Assembly: GCF_031877795.1 (NCBI RefSeq)
Contig: NC_133931.1
Location: forward strand, 26,534,264 to 26,598,263
Direction of reading: 5' to 3'
From: Strix aluco
Lineage: Eukaryota; Chordata; Aves; Strigiformes; Strigidae
DNA length: 64,000 nt
The notes under the pieces are model-generated. The model ran no database searches. It saw nothing but the letters and a program-made list of their open reading frames with translations, and had not been told where the DNA came from. The position numbers and the translations under genes are program-made. Within the stretch, counting starts at the first letter, position 1. The number at the start of each line of letters is the position of its first letter. Shown piece by piece: positions 10,901 to 23,455 of the stretch.

Positions 10901-13900
10901 CTTTGTGAGTTCCTGGCTTGGCATTCTTTAAGGGCATTTAAAATAGTTAACCTTGGGCTAGTCTTGATTGGTATGCTCAGCGCTTGACATGTGCATGACC
11001 CACCTTCTGCTTGTATTTTAATGTGGGAGTTTACACATTTACTGACCTTGCAGTTGACTCAAATAATCAAAGTAAATTGATTAAACTCTATATTTGTATA
11101 ACTGTACAACTATTTGTTATTCACAGAAAACCTGTTTAAACTCCTGGACCCTTGGTCTTGACCTTGCTGTGTACCTCAGTTTAAAACAAACTTTGATTTT
11201 AGGTAAGTCAAATAGAAACAAAAATAGCATAGATTTGGTTAGGAGGAGAGTATACTTGAAATGAGTTCTTGAATCTTTGATTTGCACTTTTCAAAGGAAA
11301 AATATTCAGACTAATTCTGGAAAGTGTAACATTAGCATTACTTATAAATTAAGGTTTATTAGGGGATGTAAACAGCTACAGATTCACTTTACTAACTTTT
11401 GACATTTAAATGAGACATCAGAAATATATTTCACCAACCAAATTCTTAATTTGGAGGTTTCTATCTGTCTCTAAAATGATCTATGGCACAACAATCTTAT
11501 TCAGTTTGATTCTCATGAGTAGCTAACTTCAAATTTAAAGTTGCAAGCCCATCCTCCTTGTATTTGTTGTCAAAGTACTGTGAAAAGAAGCAAGACAAGA
11601 ATTTTTAAAATGGCTGGTAAATATGAACACATCAGATTTTTGGTAGCTTAATGCAGATATCCTTAAGTGAGCAGGTTTTCTGATAGTTTTAGTCTGATGT
11701 AAGGAGAATCAAGAACTTTTCAGCTGTTCAAGACTTGGTCTGCAAGTCCTTGGTCTCCTTGGGGAATATAATGTAGTAATGATCATGGTGTGAGATCTAA
11801 ATAAATGGCATTTAGCAATGGTACTAGAACAATATTTCTACTTCTGAATATTTCACCCATAAAATCCACTTGTGATGGTAGTGAAATTAAAAAAAAATTT
11901 ACCTAGGAAAACTGTATACTCACCATCTAATTGCATTATGCAGTGATAATTGAATGGTAGATGACATCTGAATCTTATTCATTGCTTTCACACCTAGATT
12001 CTTTGACTTCTGCTTGGAGCTGAGGTTAGAAGTTGAGGGTTGTCCTTTTTTCTAAAATTTAAATGTAATTTCATTAGCCATTCCTAAGTCATTGGAAAGT
12101 TGGTGGAAACCAGACACACACCAGCACTTTTTAGACTTTTTTTTCCTACTAATACAACCAAAATAAAATTGAACAAAAGTTTCTAAAAACTTGATAAGCA
12201 AATAGTCATTGTTAATAAATGAGATTGCTACCACTTTTGGGGGCAATAAAAATTTTAACTATTAAAACATTGCACATAATTGAAACTTGCTGACTTTGTG
12301 ATTTTTTTCAGCATAACCCGATAAATCTCTCATTCCTCTCTGTGGCCTGTATCAGTGTAGTGAGGGTTGTGCTTTAAAAAATGTAGTTATAATCCTCTTT
12401 TGCTAATTTTTAGCTTTATTAAACAGGGTAAAGAAATAATCTGAGTTCATTTCTTCTTGGAATTTAACTCTTTGATAATGATACATGACACCATTCCACG
12501 TTTCCACCAGAATAATCAGTGATGTTATCAAATGTCTGTGAATTCAGAGAACACTTCAAAATTCTCAGTATCTCATAGTTCATCACATTTCTCTAGTCCT
12601 TCCACATTGCTCTGCTTTGTTGTTATATACATTTAAAAATTTGCAGCTTGGAACAGTTAAGAAAACCAAAGTATATGCGTCAGTCTGCTTCTAGAGGGCA
12701 GCAAATGACTGTGTTTTAGCCACAAGAGAAAATACAAAAGTCACATACAGTTCTGTCAGCAAACCAAAGGCACAATCCAGCATCTTGTAGTTAATGGCAA
12801 ACTTCCCATTTTCTTTGATGGGAACAGGATCAGGCCCCTGTTGCTTTCCTTGCTGTCTTCCCCCCTCCCCACACTTTTAAAGTGTATAAGTAGCATGCAT
12901 AAAATGCATTGGACTCCTGTTATCAGTCATCATTGTTTTAAACAGAGTGAACTATGGATGCAAACGTTATGGTTTTTATTAACATTCCGAGGCTACTATT
13001 CATCTGATATTAAAAAGTACATGACATAATTGTAATAATATTTATCTAAATATTAGCCCATTGGAGTTTTTTATCTGTTTCGTTTTGTGGTATTTGAAGG
13101 AATGTGAATAATTTTTTTCTCTGCCCACACATGGTAGAGAATAGTGGGGGGTGCCCCCTCTTTTGGGAAAAAACATACTGATAAACTCACAAGTGTTTCT
13201 TAATGCAGCAATCAAAAGAAAGAAAGATGGTAAGTAAAAGTTTTATTTTGAATGTAGTTCACTTTTATTTATGTATAGCTTTTTCTATAGCCCTCCTTAC
13301 CATAGTAGTGGTATAGTCACATGTAAGCTTATACCAGTTGTGTAATATAAATGGTGATAAATTGCCTAAACATCTCATAACTGTTATATTTTTCTTGGTC
13401 AGTGGTCTATCTCTATAGAAGTTGTCCTAACTTTGTAGCCCCCATGATACCTTTAGCTAGACTTCCCCTTCCTTGTCTCTCAGAAAAAATACACAATTTC
13501 TTCTCAAAATTACTCTTGTGCAGAGCTAGAGGAATGGGAACTGGTCAGATAGCAACTTCTTTAGAGAGTGTGTCTTGACTCTTGATCTCTTTGGCGCTTT
13601 GCTTAGGAAGAACTTAAGTTTTGTGCTCCACATACCTAGGGAACAATCTGGCTGCAGATACAAGCTGATGAAATTGTAGAGCTTCTCTAATGCATGGTAT
13701 GTTCCTCATGGCTACCTATGAATGTAGAAGACTGAAAACAGCCACAGGTCAGTACGTTCTGATAATGCAAAAACTGCATTGTTGGCTGGGAACATGGCTT
13801 GTATATTCTTTTAACCAAGTATCAGAATATCAGAAATAACAGTCAGTGTAACAGAACCAGGCTCTGACTGTCATAATTCCAGTGCTATGCAGGTCAAGAA

Positions 13901-16900
13901 AGGGGATTTTTCCAAAGCAGACCGAGAAACTCTCTTTCAGCTGAGAAACATTCCAGAGCATCAGACCGAATGCCTCTGGTTGAGGTAGAGCCACTGTGGA
14001 TCATGTTCACAGCACCCTTGCCAATGGTGGCCTTTCCTGGGGGAGTTCATTCCTTTGAAGGTGCTCAGAGTCCGGAACTGCTGGGAGGAGGATGTGTGCT
14101 GTAAACCGTGGCTCTTCTGGAGCCTAATGAAGCCTACATCTATTTTCTTTGTCTCAGAGATAGCCTTATCAGTGGATGATTCTAGTGGCAACCCTGGTAC
14201 AAATCAGATCTCATTTCAATCACATTTTTAAAAATTGTACTGGAACTGCCTTTTCCAGGTCTGCGTTCTTGCTCTTTTTTCAGTGCTGGTCCTGGGTATC
14301 TGTGTCTGAAACCATTTGCAGTTCTGATTCAATTTTCTAATAGAGACAAGTCTAAAGAGTGACTCTCACCATAGTTTCAATTTTTCTTTTCAATGGTTAT
14401 GAATAAAACATAACATAAGGGGGGAAAAAAAAGCTTTTGTCATCTACTTCTGAAGTGTACAAAGGGAACATAGAATATTCTGTATGACTTAGTGCCTGAA
14501 AAAATCACAGCAAGGCTTCTAGAAAAGTCAAGAGGTGAAATACTTTAGCTAGAGATGATATCTTTGAGATGCCTCAAACAGGGAAATACTGTATAATTTT
14601 GCACCCATAAAAAGAGAGTTTTTGTTCTTCTCTGAGGTTTATGTTTAGTTTTTGGCAGTCTGTGTATCTAGAAATGATGATGTTTGCAGTGGCATAGTTT
14701 TTTCTCGGAATAATTATTCATTACTCATTTCTGAAATATTTGCACAGATACTGGCCCACAGCATGCTGTAGTTTAGGCTACTAAGTGTATTACTTCTTGT
14801 CTGCTGACGTCTTCAGCATATGGTACTTTATTGTGTTGGCCACAGAAATGTTCTATAGTCTTGCAGTAGCATTGAGTGTGGTTCTGTGGCTTTCAACTTT
14901 AATTATGCTTAATAACATAATACATATACAGCTAATAACATTTCCCATACTTAAAGTGTGGTTCTACTCTGAAATGTGATGATTTTAAGATAATTCAACA
15001 AATAAGTTCCTTGTGCTAGTCAAATCATAACCGACTACTAACAAAAATAAATTCCCCTATCTGCCCTTCTCTTAGCAGGGCAGAACCGCCAGGGTCAGTG
15101 CCCATGCTGGTACTTTTCCCTTTCTCCAACCTCCATGCAGGAAATGTGTTTGGTGTATTCAAGTGTGTATATACTGCCCTATGGCAGCTCTGTGAACTCT
15201 TCACATATTAAGAAGAGACCTTTTAAGATACCTGCCTCCACCCAGCTGAGTTTTTCATACAGATATTTTTTAAGCTATCAATAAAGTTTTGAATAATCTC
15301 AGTAAACAAACTCAATCTTTTATTTACATTTCAGCGATGACATGAACATGAATCAATAAGGATAATTTAAAAATCTGGGAATTGCTGTCACTTTTTTCTT
15401 TCTCATCCTGTAGAGATGATTATGCTGAGGTAGGGGGTTTTTTTGGTTTTGCTTTCTTTAATTCAGTTTACAGGATTTTGTTGTTAGCCCTTTTAAACTA
15501 GCCATGCTTTCATGATGCAGAAGAAGAACAAGTAAGCCAGCTTGACAGGCACAAGCTCAAACACAAAGCAATCGGGAAGTTAAGTACTGAGATAACCAAG
15601 GAAAATTTGGGACTGAGTTCAGAGCTGTCAATACCTTCCTGGTTTATAGCTGTATCAGGGCATAACTGTGCTGTGGACACAAGAGACAGCTTTGCTGTGT
15701 GCTGCCTTTGGAGCTGGAAGTGCAGCAAGGGGCGCAGAGGATAGTGCTGGCTCTAAGAGCTGGCCCGGTGAGGTGTGTGCTGGCTGTGGCAGCCGATGGA
15801 TGGGGGCTGGTGTCCGCACAGCAGTGCATTGTGCACAGGACAGCTCACCTGGAGGTCCCTGCAACAGGCTCCTTTCTTTGGACAGGAGATAGCTTAATTT
15901 TCCTACAGAAAAATGGTTATGAATGGTTCCCAGTTTATTGCACAATACTGAACACAAGAAGGAAGTTGGTCCTTCTACTTTAATAAAACTGGCCATCTTT
16001 ACAAGCCAATAAAAAAAAACCCTCCACAGATTGACAGAGTGAAATAAGTGAAATTTGCCTTTGTTGCTGCTTTGAATTTCTTAAAAAATTATCCAATATG
16101 TCACTCAGAGCACATGTGGAGGCAGTCCTGCTGTACTATAACATGAACTGCAATAAATGTACATCCATTATATACAAACTATCCATGTGTACATGCTGGA
16201 GATTCATGCACGCACACACATACAAAACTTTTAAAAAAATAACTTCCAGTTCAAGCAGAAACTTATTAAAAATAGAGATTTTTGCTTAATTACATTAAAA
16301 ATAACTTTTGTTTATACAGTCTACAAGTTTTCATTCCAAATTCTTCTAGAGACACTGCTATCAGATGAAGATGTCATGCTACACTATCTTTTTCTCCAGG
16401 TTCCTTATTTTAACAGACTGATTTGTTATATGAATAATGTAAAAGTTGACTCAGTCAAACAAACCTTTAAGAAGCAGCACTGAGCAGTGGAACTGTTGCT
16501 TAAACCTTGTTTTCAGTGATTAAGGCAGCCCAAAGACAAAAACTAAACTCAAAGTTAAGAAGAAAATGCCATCCCCTGAAAGTAATGCAATAAAAGATTT
16601 TCCTTGTGTCTCTAGCTAAGGTTGCAATAAAGTTCACACAAAAAAAGATAAATGGTTGTTCATTTTTGCCCTTTAAAAGATTGTATTAACCCTGACCTCT
16701 CTGCTTTTTTAAACTGATGTTGGGAGAAAAATACCCCTGGAAAGGTGTGCTAATGGATGTGTGAATATGAACAAGATACGTTTACTGCAGGGGTTCAGCT
16801 AGTGCTTGCCACAAGGCTTGGAAATGTAGTGCCAAGGGTTGTTTTGGCTAGGCCTGGCCATCTCAAGGTCATGCTCTTCCCAGAGAATTTGTCACCTGTT

Positions 16901-19900
16901 CGTGTCACCTTCTTGCCATGATACCGAATGCTCAACGATATCTAGAGGGATCTATGCTTTCTAGAGGGAAAGGAGAAATGAGCTGCTTGGTTCAGTAAAG
17001 ACAGTAATAGAGCATGTCACTTCAGGCTTGCTGTAACTTATGCAGAAGTTTCTCAGTTAATCATAGTGGACTGCCAGATGCGAGGCAAATGCAGGTCTTA
17101 ATAGTTTGAGCATGGCTTCAAATAAAATGCACGGAGCTTTTTCTTAAGGGCTATAAAAATAAAATTGCAAGGCTATTGCTTAAGAGTCAACAGAAAATGC
17201 ACAATAGTACTTATAGTCACCTGCAGAGCTTGTGTGATGACAAATTAGTGTTGTTTTCTAAGATTATCTTAGCTAAAATAATAAACCTTGGTACAGCCAA
17301 TTCTCAGTATATTAACAATATATTAGATCCTTTATTCAGTTGAGAAAATGAAGGCTTTTGAAATGGGCATGTTTTTTATTTTGGACCCAAATCGTGGAAA
17401 TATCAAAATGTTTCCCATAATTGTTTTTAACGACGCAGTTTAAAGCAGCATCATCCACCATATGCACAATTATTTTCAAGACATTAATAACACCCCTTTA
17501 GTAGTGTCTCCAACTCTTAAGAGATATACTCCAGCTCTGAACTTTGATAATGCATCATCATGATAGTGTATCATTTGTAACAGATAATGCTGAAGTAACT
17601 GTATACAGATTAATGGAAAATTGGAAAGTTATTTGTTTTCAACTAATTGTTTAGTTCATGTACTACATAATACATTAATATATTTGATAGCTACATTATT
17701 ATTTATTCTTGAGGTTGTGTAATTTAAGTCTGTCAAAGAGTTTAAGAATTACAAGGGAGATTTAATTTTGTCAGCCTTGAAGATGAGGAAATAATGAAGC
17801 ATGTCCCGACAAGGTGGTTAATTCTATATTGTGGAGTTGAAAGAAACTTAAAATGTTTTTTGTCTCATATAAATTACTGTTGGGTATGAACTGCCCAACT
17901 GCAATTTTATATTCTTCCAGGAAAATTAAAGTAAGGAAAACACAGGGATATTTCCAGTGACAGTTTACTACTTATATTTCTTTCAAAATGTGCTAAAAGA
18001 TTTCTATGGATACACTTTTAAAATTACAACAGTTTGGTTTTGTGTGTGCTGAAGCTTAAGACATAACTCGTTAATTGAACGGTGAATTTTGACAAAAAGC
18101 TTGTGACAATTTTTGGCCATTGGCATTCATATATAAAGCACACTTCATGGAAAAAAATGAAAAGTGATGATGAAAATAATGCTGATATTTTAGTAAATTA
18201 TAAGCATGGTTGGAAAAATAGTGAGTTCTGAGAGATGCAGTTGAGTGTTTGTGCTTGTTTTGGGAATCAGGGAGTCCCTTCTTATCTCTAGTATGGCAGC
18301 AGGAGGATATGTTCCTAGTGCAAACATACTTGGCCAGTTTACAGAAATCTGCTAAAGACTGATTCTGCTAAAGCTGAGCTTCAATTACGTTAATTTTGCT
18401 TGTATATGTAAGGAGTTCTAAGAATTGATTAGAAAACCCAAAGAAAGTGAATTATATTACAACTGTTAATTATAATTTAAATAATAAATTGACACTTGTG
18501 TTAATTTAACCTTATATTTGATAGTAACAGTTATGCATACTTGAAAGTGCCTGATATGCTAAGAAAAAATAATAATTTTATAAAATGTTATTTAAAATAA
18601 ATCATTGTTCCTTATTTTTAAAATGAGATAACACTGTTTCTTTTTTTGACCATCTCAGCTCACAAATTCTTGATTTTCCTTTTTTAAAAAAATCAGTAAC
18701 TTTTATTGGGGTAACACCAAATAAAAGTAGAGAGGACACTTCCCTGAATAATTAAATTATAGTAAATGACACTTGATGCATTCGGTCTACTCTTCTGCTA
18801 GAGAAAATGCAAATGGAACTAGACAGGATTTTTTTCTTCTGTCAACCTTGTACTCTCTGAGTACAAGCTTGATATTTTCACTCAGGTTTTGAATTAAACT
18901 AACTGCCTGTTTCATCATTACACTTAGTTTGTTGGGGGGGGTGTTGTATTTTATTTTGAAATTGCAGCTATATAACTACTTACTGATATTTGTCTTTGTG
19001 GATGGAAAGCAACTTCAATGACCACAGAGAAAGTGCAATGAGATGCTAGTGAGTTTGGCTGTAAAGAAGCAAGGGGCTTGGATAGGGAAGAGAGGTTAAA
19101 AAGTCTTGGTTGGATGTAGAGGTCTGGAGGCATCGTAGAGCTCCAGGAGGCAGCTTGCTCCTTGGTGAACCATGTTCTGTGCGAGGCTGGGAAACTTCTG
19201 ATGGGATCTCACCAATTGCCCTTCTGCCAAGGAGTCACCTGATACTCCCTTTTTTCTTCCACTCCGGAGCCAATGTCATCAATTTTTGAGAAGGATCATT
19301 GAGAAGCCTCCTGTGGGCTTTGCCTTTCCAGGCTGGTAGGACAAGGCTGCAGCCCCAGCTGGCCAGGGAGTGCAATGGGAGAGCTGTCTCCAGCAGCTTG
19401 TGGGGGCTCCTCATGGTTCCTTCGAGGTCCCTAGCTAGGCCTGAGAGTTTGACACCTGCTGAGCATACATGCTTTGTGCATACATGTCTTTTCAGAGGAG
19501 AAGCACGCCTGTGAATATTAACCTTACTAGTTGTAAGTTGTCGAGACTGGCACAAATTGAAGGCAAGACCTAGTGGGCAGCTGGCCAGCTTCTCATCAGC
19601 TGAATGCAGTACAGGGAAGGCATGCTGGGTAGCAAAAGAAGGTGGTGGTTGAAATTACAGCTGAAATACAGGGAAATACATCCAACTCCTGAGAATTCTT
19701 TTGAAGGTGACAGGGTGAAGGATAACTTTGAAATTCAAAGTTGAGATTTTGCTTTTCATTGAGTCTCTGGTGTATGACTAGGCTCTGTCTCAGTTTTGCA
19801 GCAGTGGGAAGGTATGACAAGAGACCCCATACCTGAGCTTGGCTCCCTGAGAGATCAGTGATCCTACTGAGGCACCCAGATCCTCTGACATGCAGTCTCT

Positions 19901-21859
19901 GTAGCAGACTTTTAAGTTTGCAGGAAACTCCCATGGCTTTTATGAGATGCAGGTAGAGCAGCAAGCCTGGTTGCTACTAGTGGCAGAGTCAGGCCTTTAT
20001 GTGGTTAATAATATGCTATGTGCAGCTTTAGTAATCAGTTGAGAGAAATTTTGGCTTCTTTTGAAAAATCAAAGTGATCATTAACTTACATTGAGCTGAC
20101 ACCAGAAATGAGTCAGAAGGGATCTTGATCTGAAAACTTCCCTGTAGGGCATGTAAATGTGTCCTCAAGCTTTTCTCTTCTTTCCCTGGGAGGGCTTACC
20201 ATCATCCAGTTCATAACACTTTGACTTTCTGCCTGATGTTGGTAACTTTTGAAAAGTTGCCAAGAGGCAGAATTATCTGATTCACAGGAACCTCTGCACA
20301 TTCTCAGTAAGAAGGATTTTAGTGAAATACCTTAGTAGAGTGATAATCGTTTCCTGCTCAGGCCATGGAAAAGAGTCAATTTAAGCACTTAGCTGATGTA
20401 TAATCATGATTTGTTGTACTGTCTGGAATCTTATATCAAAGTGGATGAATGGAGCAATACTGAATAAAGAAAAATTTGAAGATGGGACTTTTCAAAGTGG
20501 ATTGATCTTGTTATGTTCCCACTTTGCAGGCTTTAACTGATATGCTAGGCCAATATTTGCTTCCACATGTTTTCCTTAGGACTGCTGTATGTACTAAAAA
20601 ACCTAGGCAGAGGGCTGGAAAAATTATGAAACAGTTTTGCAGTGAAAATAATTTTGCTGCAATGACTTTTAATAAGAAGGAGAGGCACTGAAATAAGACA
20701 GCAAAATGAATCAAATAAACTGCTGGTTTCTCTCAGAAGCTCCAGAGTGTTAATTCTTGTAACATCATCAGGAGCTGTAAAGAACAAAATCTGCATTTAA
20801 AGGCCCTGCTTGGTTTCCAGAATAAGCGCTGTAGCATGAGGAGAGGGATAATGCAAACTTTATGCTCCTCTCCATACTTGACCTGTGAAATATTTGAGTG
20901 AAAAATGAACTTTGCAGACAATATGAAAATAATTAAAGGGAAAGCAGGACTTTGACTTTGTTTTTGGCATGTATAGAGTCTTTAGTTTGATAACTGCTAG
21001 AACCAGGTCCTTGATTCTTCCTCTGTAAATGGCCTCTCATCTTTCTGAGAAATCTGCATTCTGCAGATTACCATCTCATTTTCTAATTAGAAGGAGGAAC
21101 TTAAGTCATCTTACTGCATGAGAGCCTTTCTCTTCATGACATCCTGGTCATCAGTGTCAGTGAGCAGATGTCAGATTCTCTTCCCAGGACGGGCAGGCTT
21201 ACCACTCCTGTCCTTTCACAAGAGGATGCTTTCCAAAACTGTTTTTCTGCATGTGTGTGTGCGTGCCTTCTCTCTGAATCTCTCAACAGCTATTTGAAAG
21301 CGGTTAAACAAAATTCTCCAGCTGAAACCAGACGGGTCTGTTGCTGAACAGAATTCTTCTACCACAGTATCACTTCTAGAGAGAGAGAGAGGAGCAAGTT
21401 CATGGCAGATGATACAGACAGCAGCAACCTGGCAGATTGACAAAATACATAGTCCTTAAACTAGAAATACCCATCTTGTTTTGAATCTTTTGTACCTTCT
21501 TGTAATCTTTCATGGGAGATTTTTTTCCTCCACTATCTAGTTTCTAGAATTTTAGAGGTTTGATGTTTGCTGAAGCATCTTTATGAGACCAGTACCCCCA
21601 GCAGAAACTTCTGTTTGGTTGTTAAACTTGTTGTGACAGAGAAATGGGTCAAGGTGCTACTCTGTCCCCAGCTGAGGAAGGTGGTTGTTCCTAAGGAACT
21701 GTTCAAGTAATTCTGCATCATCTTGAAGAGTGAAGGCAATTTTTAATAAGTCACTACACATTGAATACTGGTTCTGGTCTTCAATTTCTGATGTAAATTT
21801 ATTCATGGCCATTTCTGTTGATGTTTTGCTTTGATTTATATAGCTGTTTTCAGCCTTGA
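7915..21859. other. Intergenic DNA, no gene or clear repeat seen
   Basis: About 14 kb of AT-rich single-copy-looking sequence. Open frames are short (mostly under 80 codons, longest 122 at 19596-19964 minus) and none has a domain I can name. Very AT-rich pockets occur near 17.3-17.7 kb and 18.4-18.6 kb. Slightly more GC-rich patches at 15.65-15.9 kb and 19.1-19.6 kb give overlapping frames on both strands without exon-like boundaries. Conserved non-coding elements cannot be judged without alignment. Confidence 0.6.
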
Positions 21860-22120
21860 TGTTACCCCTTTTATATCCCTAGAGAGCAATCATATCTCAG
21901 CTGAGACTTTGTTTTGCTGGGTTAATAATCTGAGCTCTTTGACTCTTTATTTTCTTTCCTAATTGTTCTTTTAGACCATCCCAGCTTCTTTTCCAGTTTT
22001 CGTGAAAATGGGTATCAAGTTGATGCATAGCATTCCAAATCAGGATTTACCATTGGCAGTAGTGCCAATCCTCTTTTTGCATTATCTGATTAATCCTAAA
22101 TTGCATGATTTGTCATAGCA
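21860..22120 (-). mobile_element. Ancient CR1-type LINE fragment (3' region)
   Basis: The plus strand carries the reverse complement of an old amniote CR1/L3-like 3' region, recognisable by AGAGAGCAATCATATCTC (near 21881-21898), followed by the GTTTTGCT and GAGCTCTTTGACTCT segments in the expected order. It is diverged and gapped, with no coding capacity. Weaker similarity may extend left to about 21.73 kb and right to about 22.2 kb. The subfamily was not determined. Confidence 0.7.
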
Positions 22121-22559
22121 AAATTATCTCCAGGGTTGACACCTTTGATTAGGATCAACCATATAATCAGTTAAAAAATTCTCATTTTTTTCTCTGCTTC
22201 TGGTATTAGTAAACTAACCAGTAACAAAAATTCTTGTTATTAGCCCCGAAGTGCAGTAATTCACACTTTATACTATACCTGCTATTCTCATTCCTGCTAT
22301 GTCAGGCCTGAAGGATGCTCAAGATTATCACGGGCACTTCACAATAAAAAAGAAGACATCTTCATTGTCATGAGGAACTTGTGAATTTACTAAAAACATG
22401 GCATTATTTGATGGTATCAGGGCTGAAGCTGAGGTAAATCAATAAGCTCACAGTATAGTTCAGAAAGACTAATACACAGCATGATGGGATTAATAATTTT
22501 TTCTTTAATGACTAAAATAAATAATTTTATTTATTTATTGGATTTATGTGCAGCAGCAA

Positions 22560-23056
22560 AAATAGCTGACAATGTTGGAAAACATCAGAAAGGGTATTCA
22601 GAATAAGGCAGGGGATATTTTATCACTATATTATACCTTGTAACATCCACATCTGGGGTCTGAATGCCATTCTGGTCTCTGCATATCAAGGACAGAGTGG
22701 AGAAGGTACAAAGAAAACAGCTAAGATAATTAAGAGGATGGAGTAGTTGCCTTATGAAGAGAAACTATAAAGGCTGAGACTCTTCAAACAGGAGACAAGA
22801 AATCTGTGGAGGTATGATTAAGCTTTAGGAAACTGTGGAGATGCTGGATAACCTGAATATAAAACTGCTTTTTAGCAAATTCCTCAGTGTTAGAAATATA
22901 GGGAGCTTGGTAAAGCCAATAGGAGGTTAGTTTAAAACAGATTAAACAATACTTTTTTACTTCAAAGACAGGGAACTGCTGGATTTACTTGCTATAGAAG
23001 ATTGTGGAACACTATCAGCAGGTTCAAAATAGATTAGACAAATTTGTGATCATCAA
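22560..23056 (+). mobile_element. Degenerate CR1 LINE fragment, plus orientation
   Basis: The sequence follows the 3' part of CR1 ORF2 in sense orientation: a segment like 'GTACAAAGAAAACAGCTAAG', then 'GAGACTCTTCAAACAGGAGA', then the downstream 'GAAGATTGTGGAACACT' stretch near 23000. All correspond in order to the C-terminal part of CR1 ORF2 (compare the region encoding '[11 protein letters not shown]' in the better copy at 27 kb). It carries many stops and indels and is older than the 26.9 kb copy. The right end abuts an oppositely oriented CR1 fragment. Confidence 0.65.
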
Positions 23057-23455
23057 GTCCAATTAGAGCAGATTACTCAGAGCTGCATCCAGTCAAATTT
23101 TGAACAACTCCAAAGATGGAGGACCCATAACTTCTCAGGGCAACCTGGTCCAGTATTTGGCAGCCCTTGTAATAGAAGAGGTTTTCCTAATCTTTAATGG
23201 GAATATTGTATATTCCATCTTGAGTCTGTTGCCTCTGGTCACATCACCCTTCACCTCTGAGAAGAGAGCGGCTCCATCTTCTCTGTACTCTCCCATCAGG
23301 TAGCTGAAGATAGCAGTAAGATGCCCCACTGAGCCTTCTTTTCTCCAGGAACAAAGCCAGGTTTCTCATCTTTTCCTCATACATGTTGTTCTCCAGTCCC
23401 TGACCATACTGATGGCCCTTCACTGGCCTTGCTGCAGTATGTCCATGTTTTTCCA
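23057..23455 (-). mobile_element. CR1 LINE fragment (3' end), minus orientation
   Basis: The reverse complement of a CR1 3' end, closely similar to the copy starting near 31.9 kb. Both carry AACTCCA(A/G)AGATGG, then CAGGGCAACCTGGTCCAGTA, then GGTTTTCCTAATCTTTAATG in the same order. Homology between the two stops at about 23,455, so this copy is 5'-truncated to about 400 bp. The encoded C-terminal ORF2 region is broken. It sits 3'-end to 3'-end against the preceding plus-strand CR1 piece. Confidence 0.85.

Noticed and set aside
13961..14191. Minus-strand 76-codon frame in a slightly GC-richer patch
   Set aside because: Considered as a pseudogene fragment, but no parent protein could be recognised and boundaries are not exon-like.
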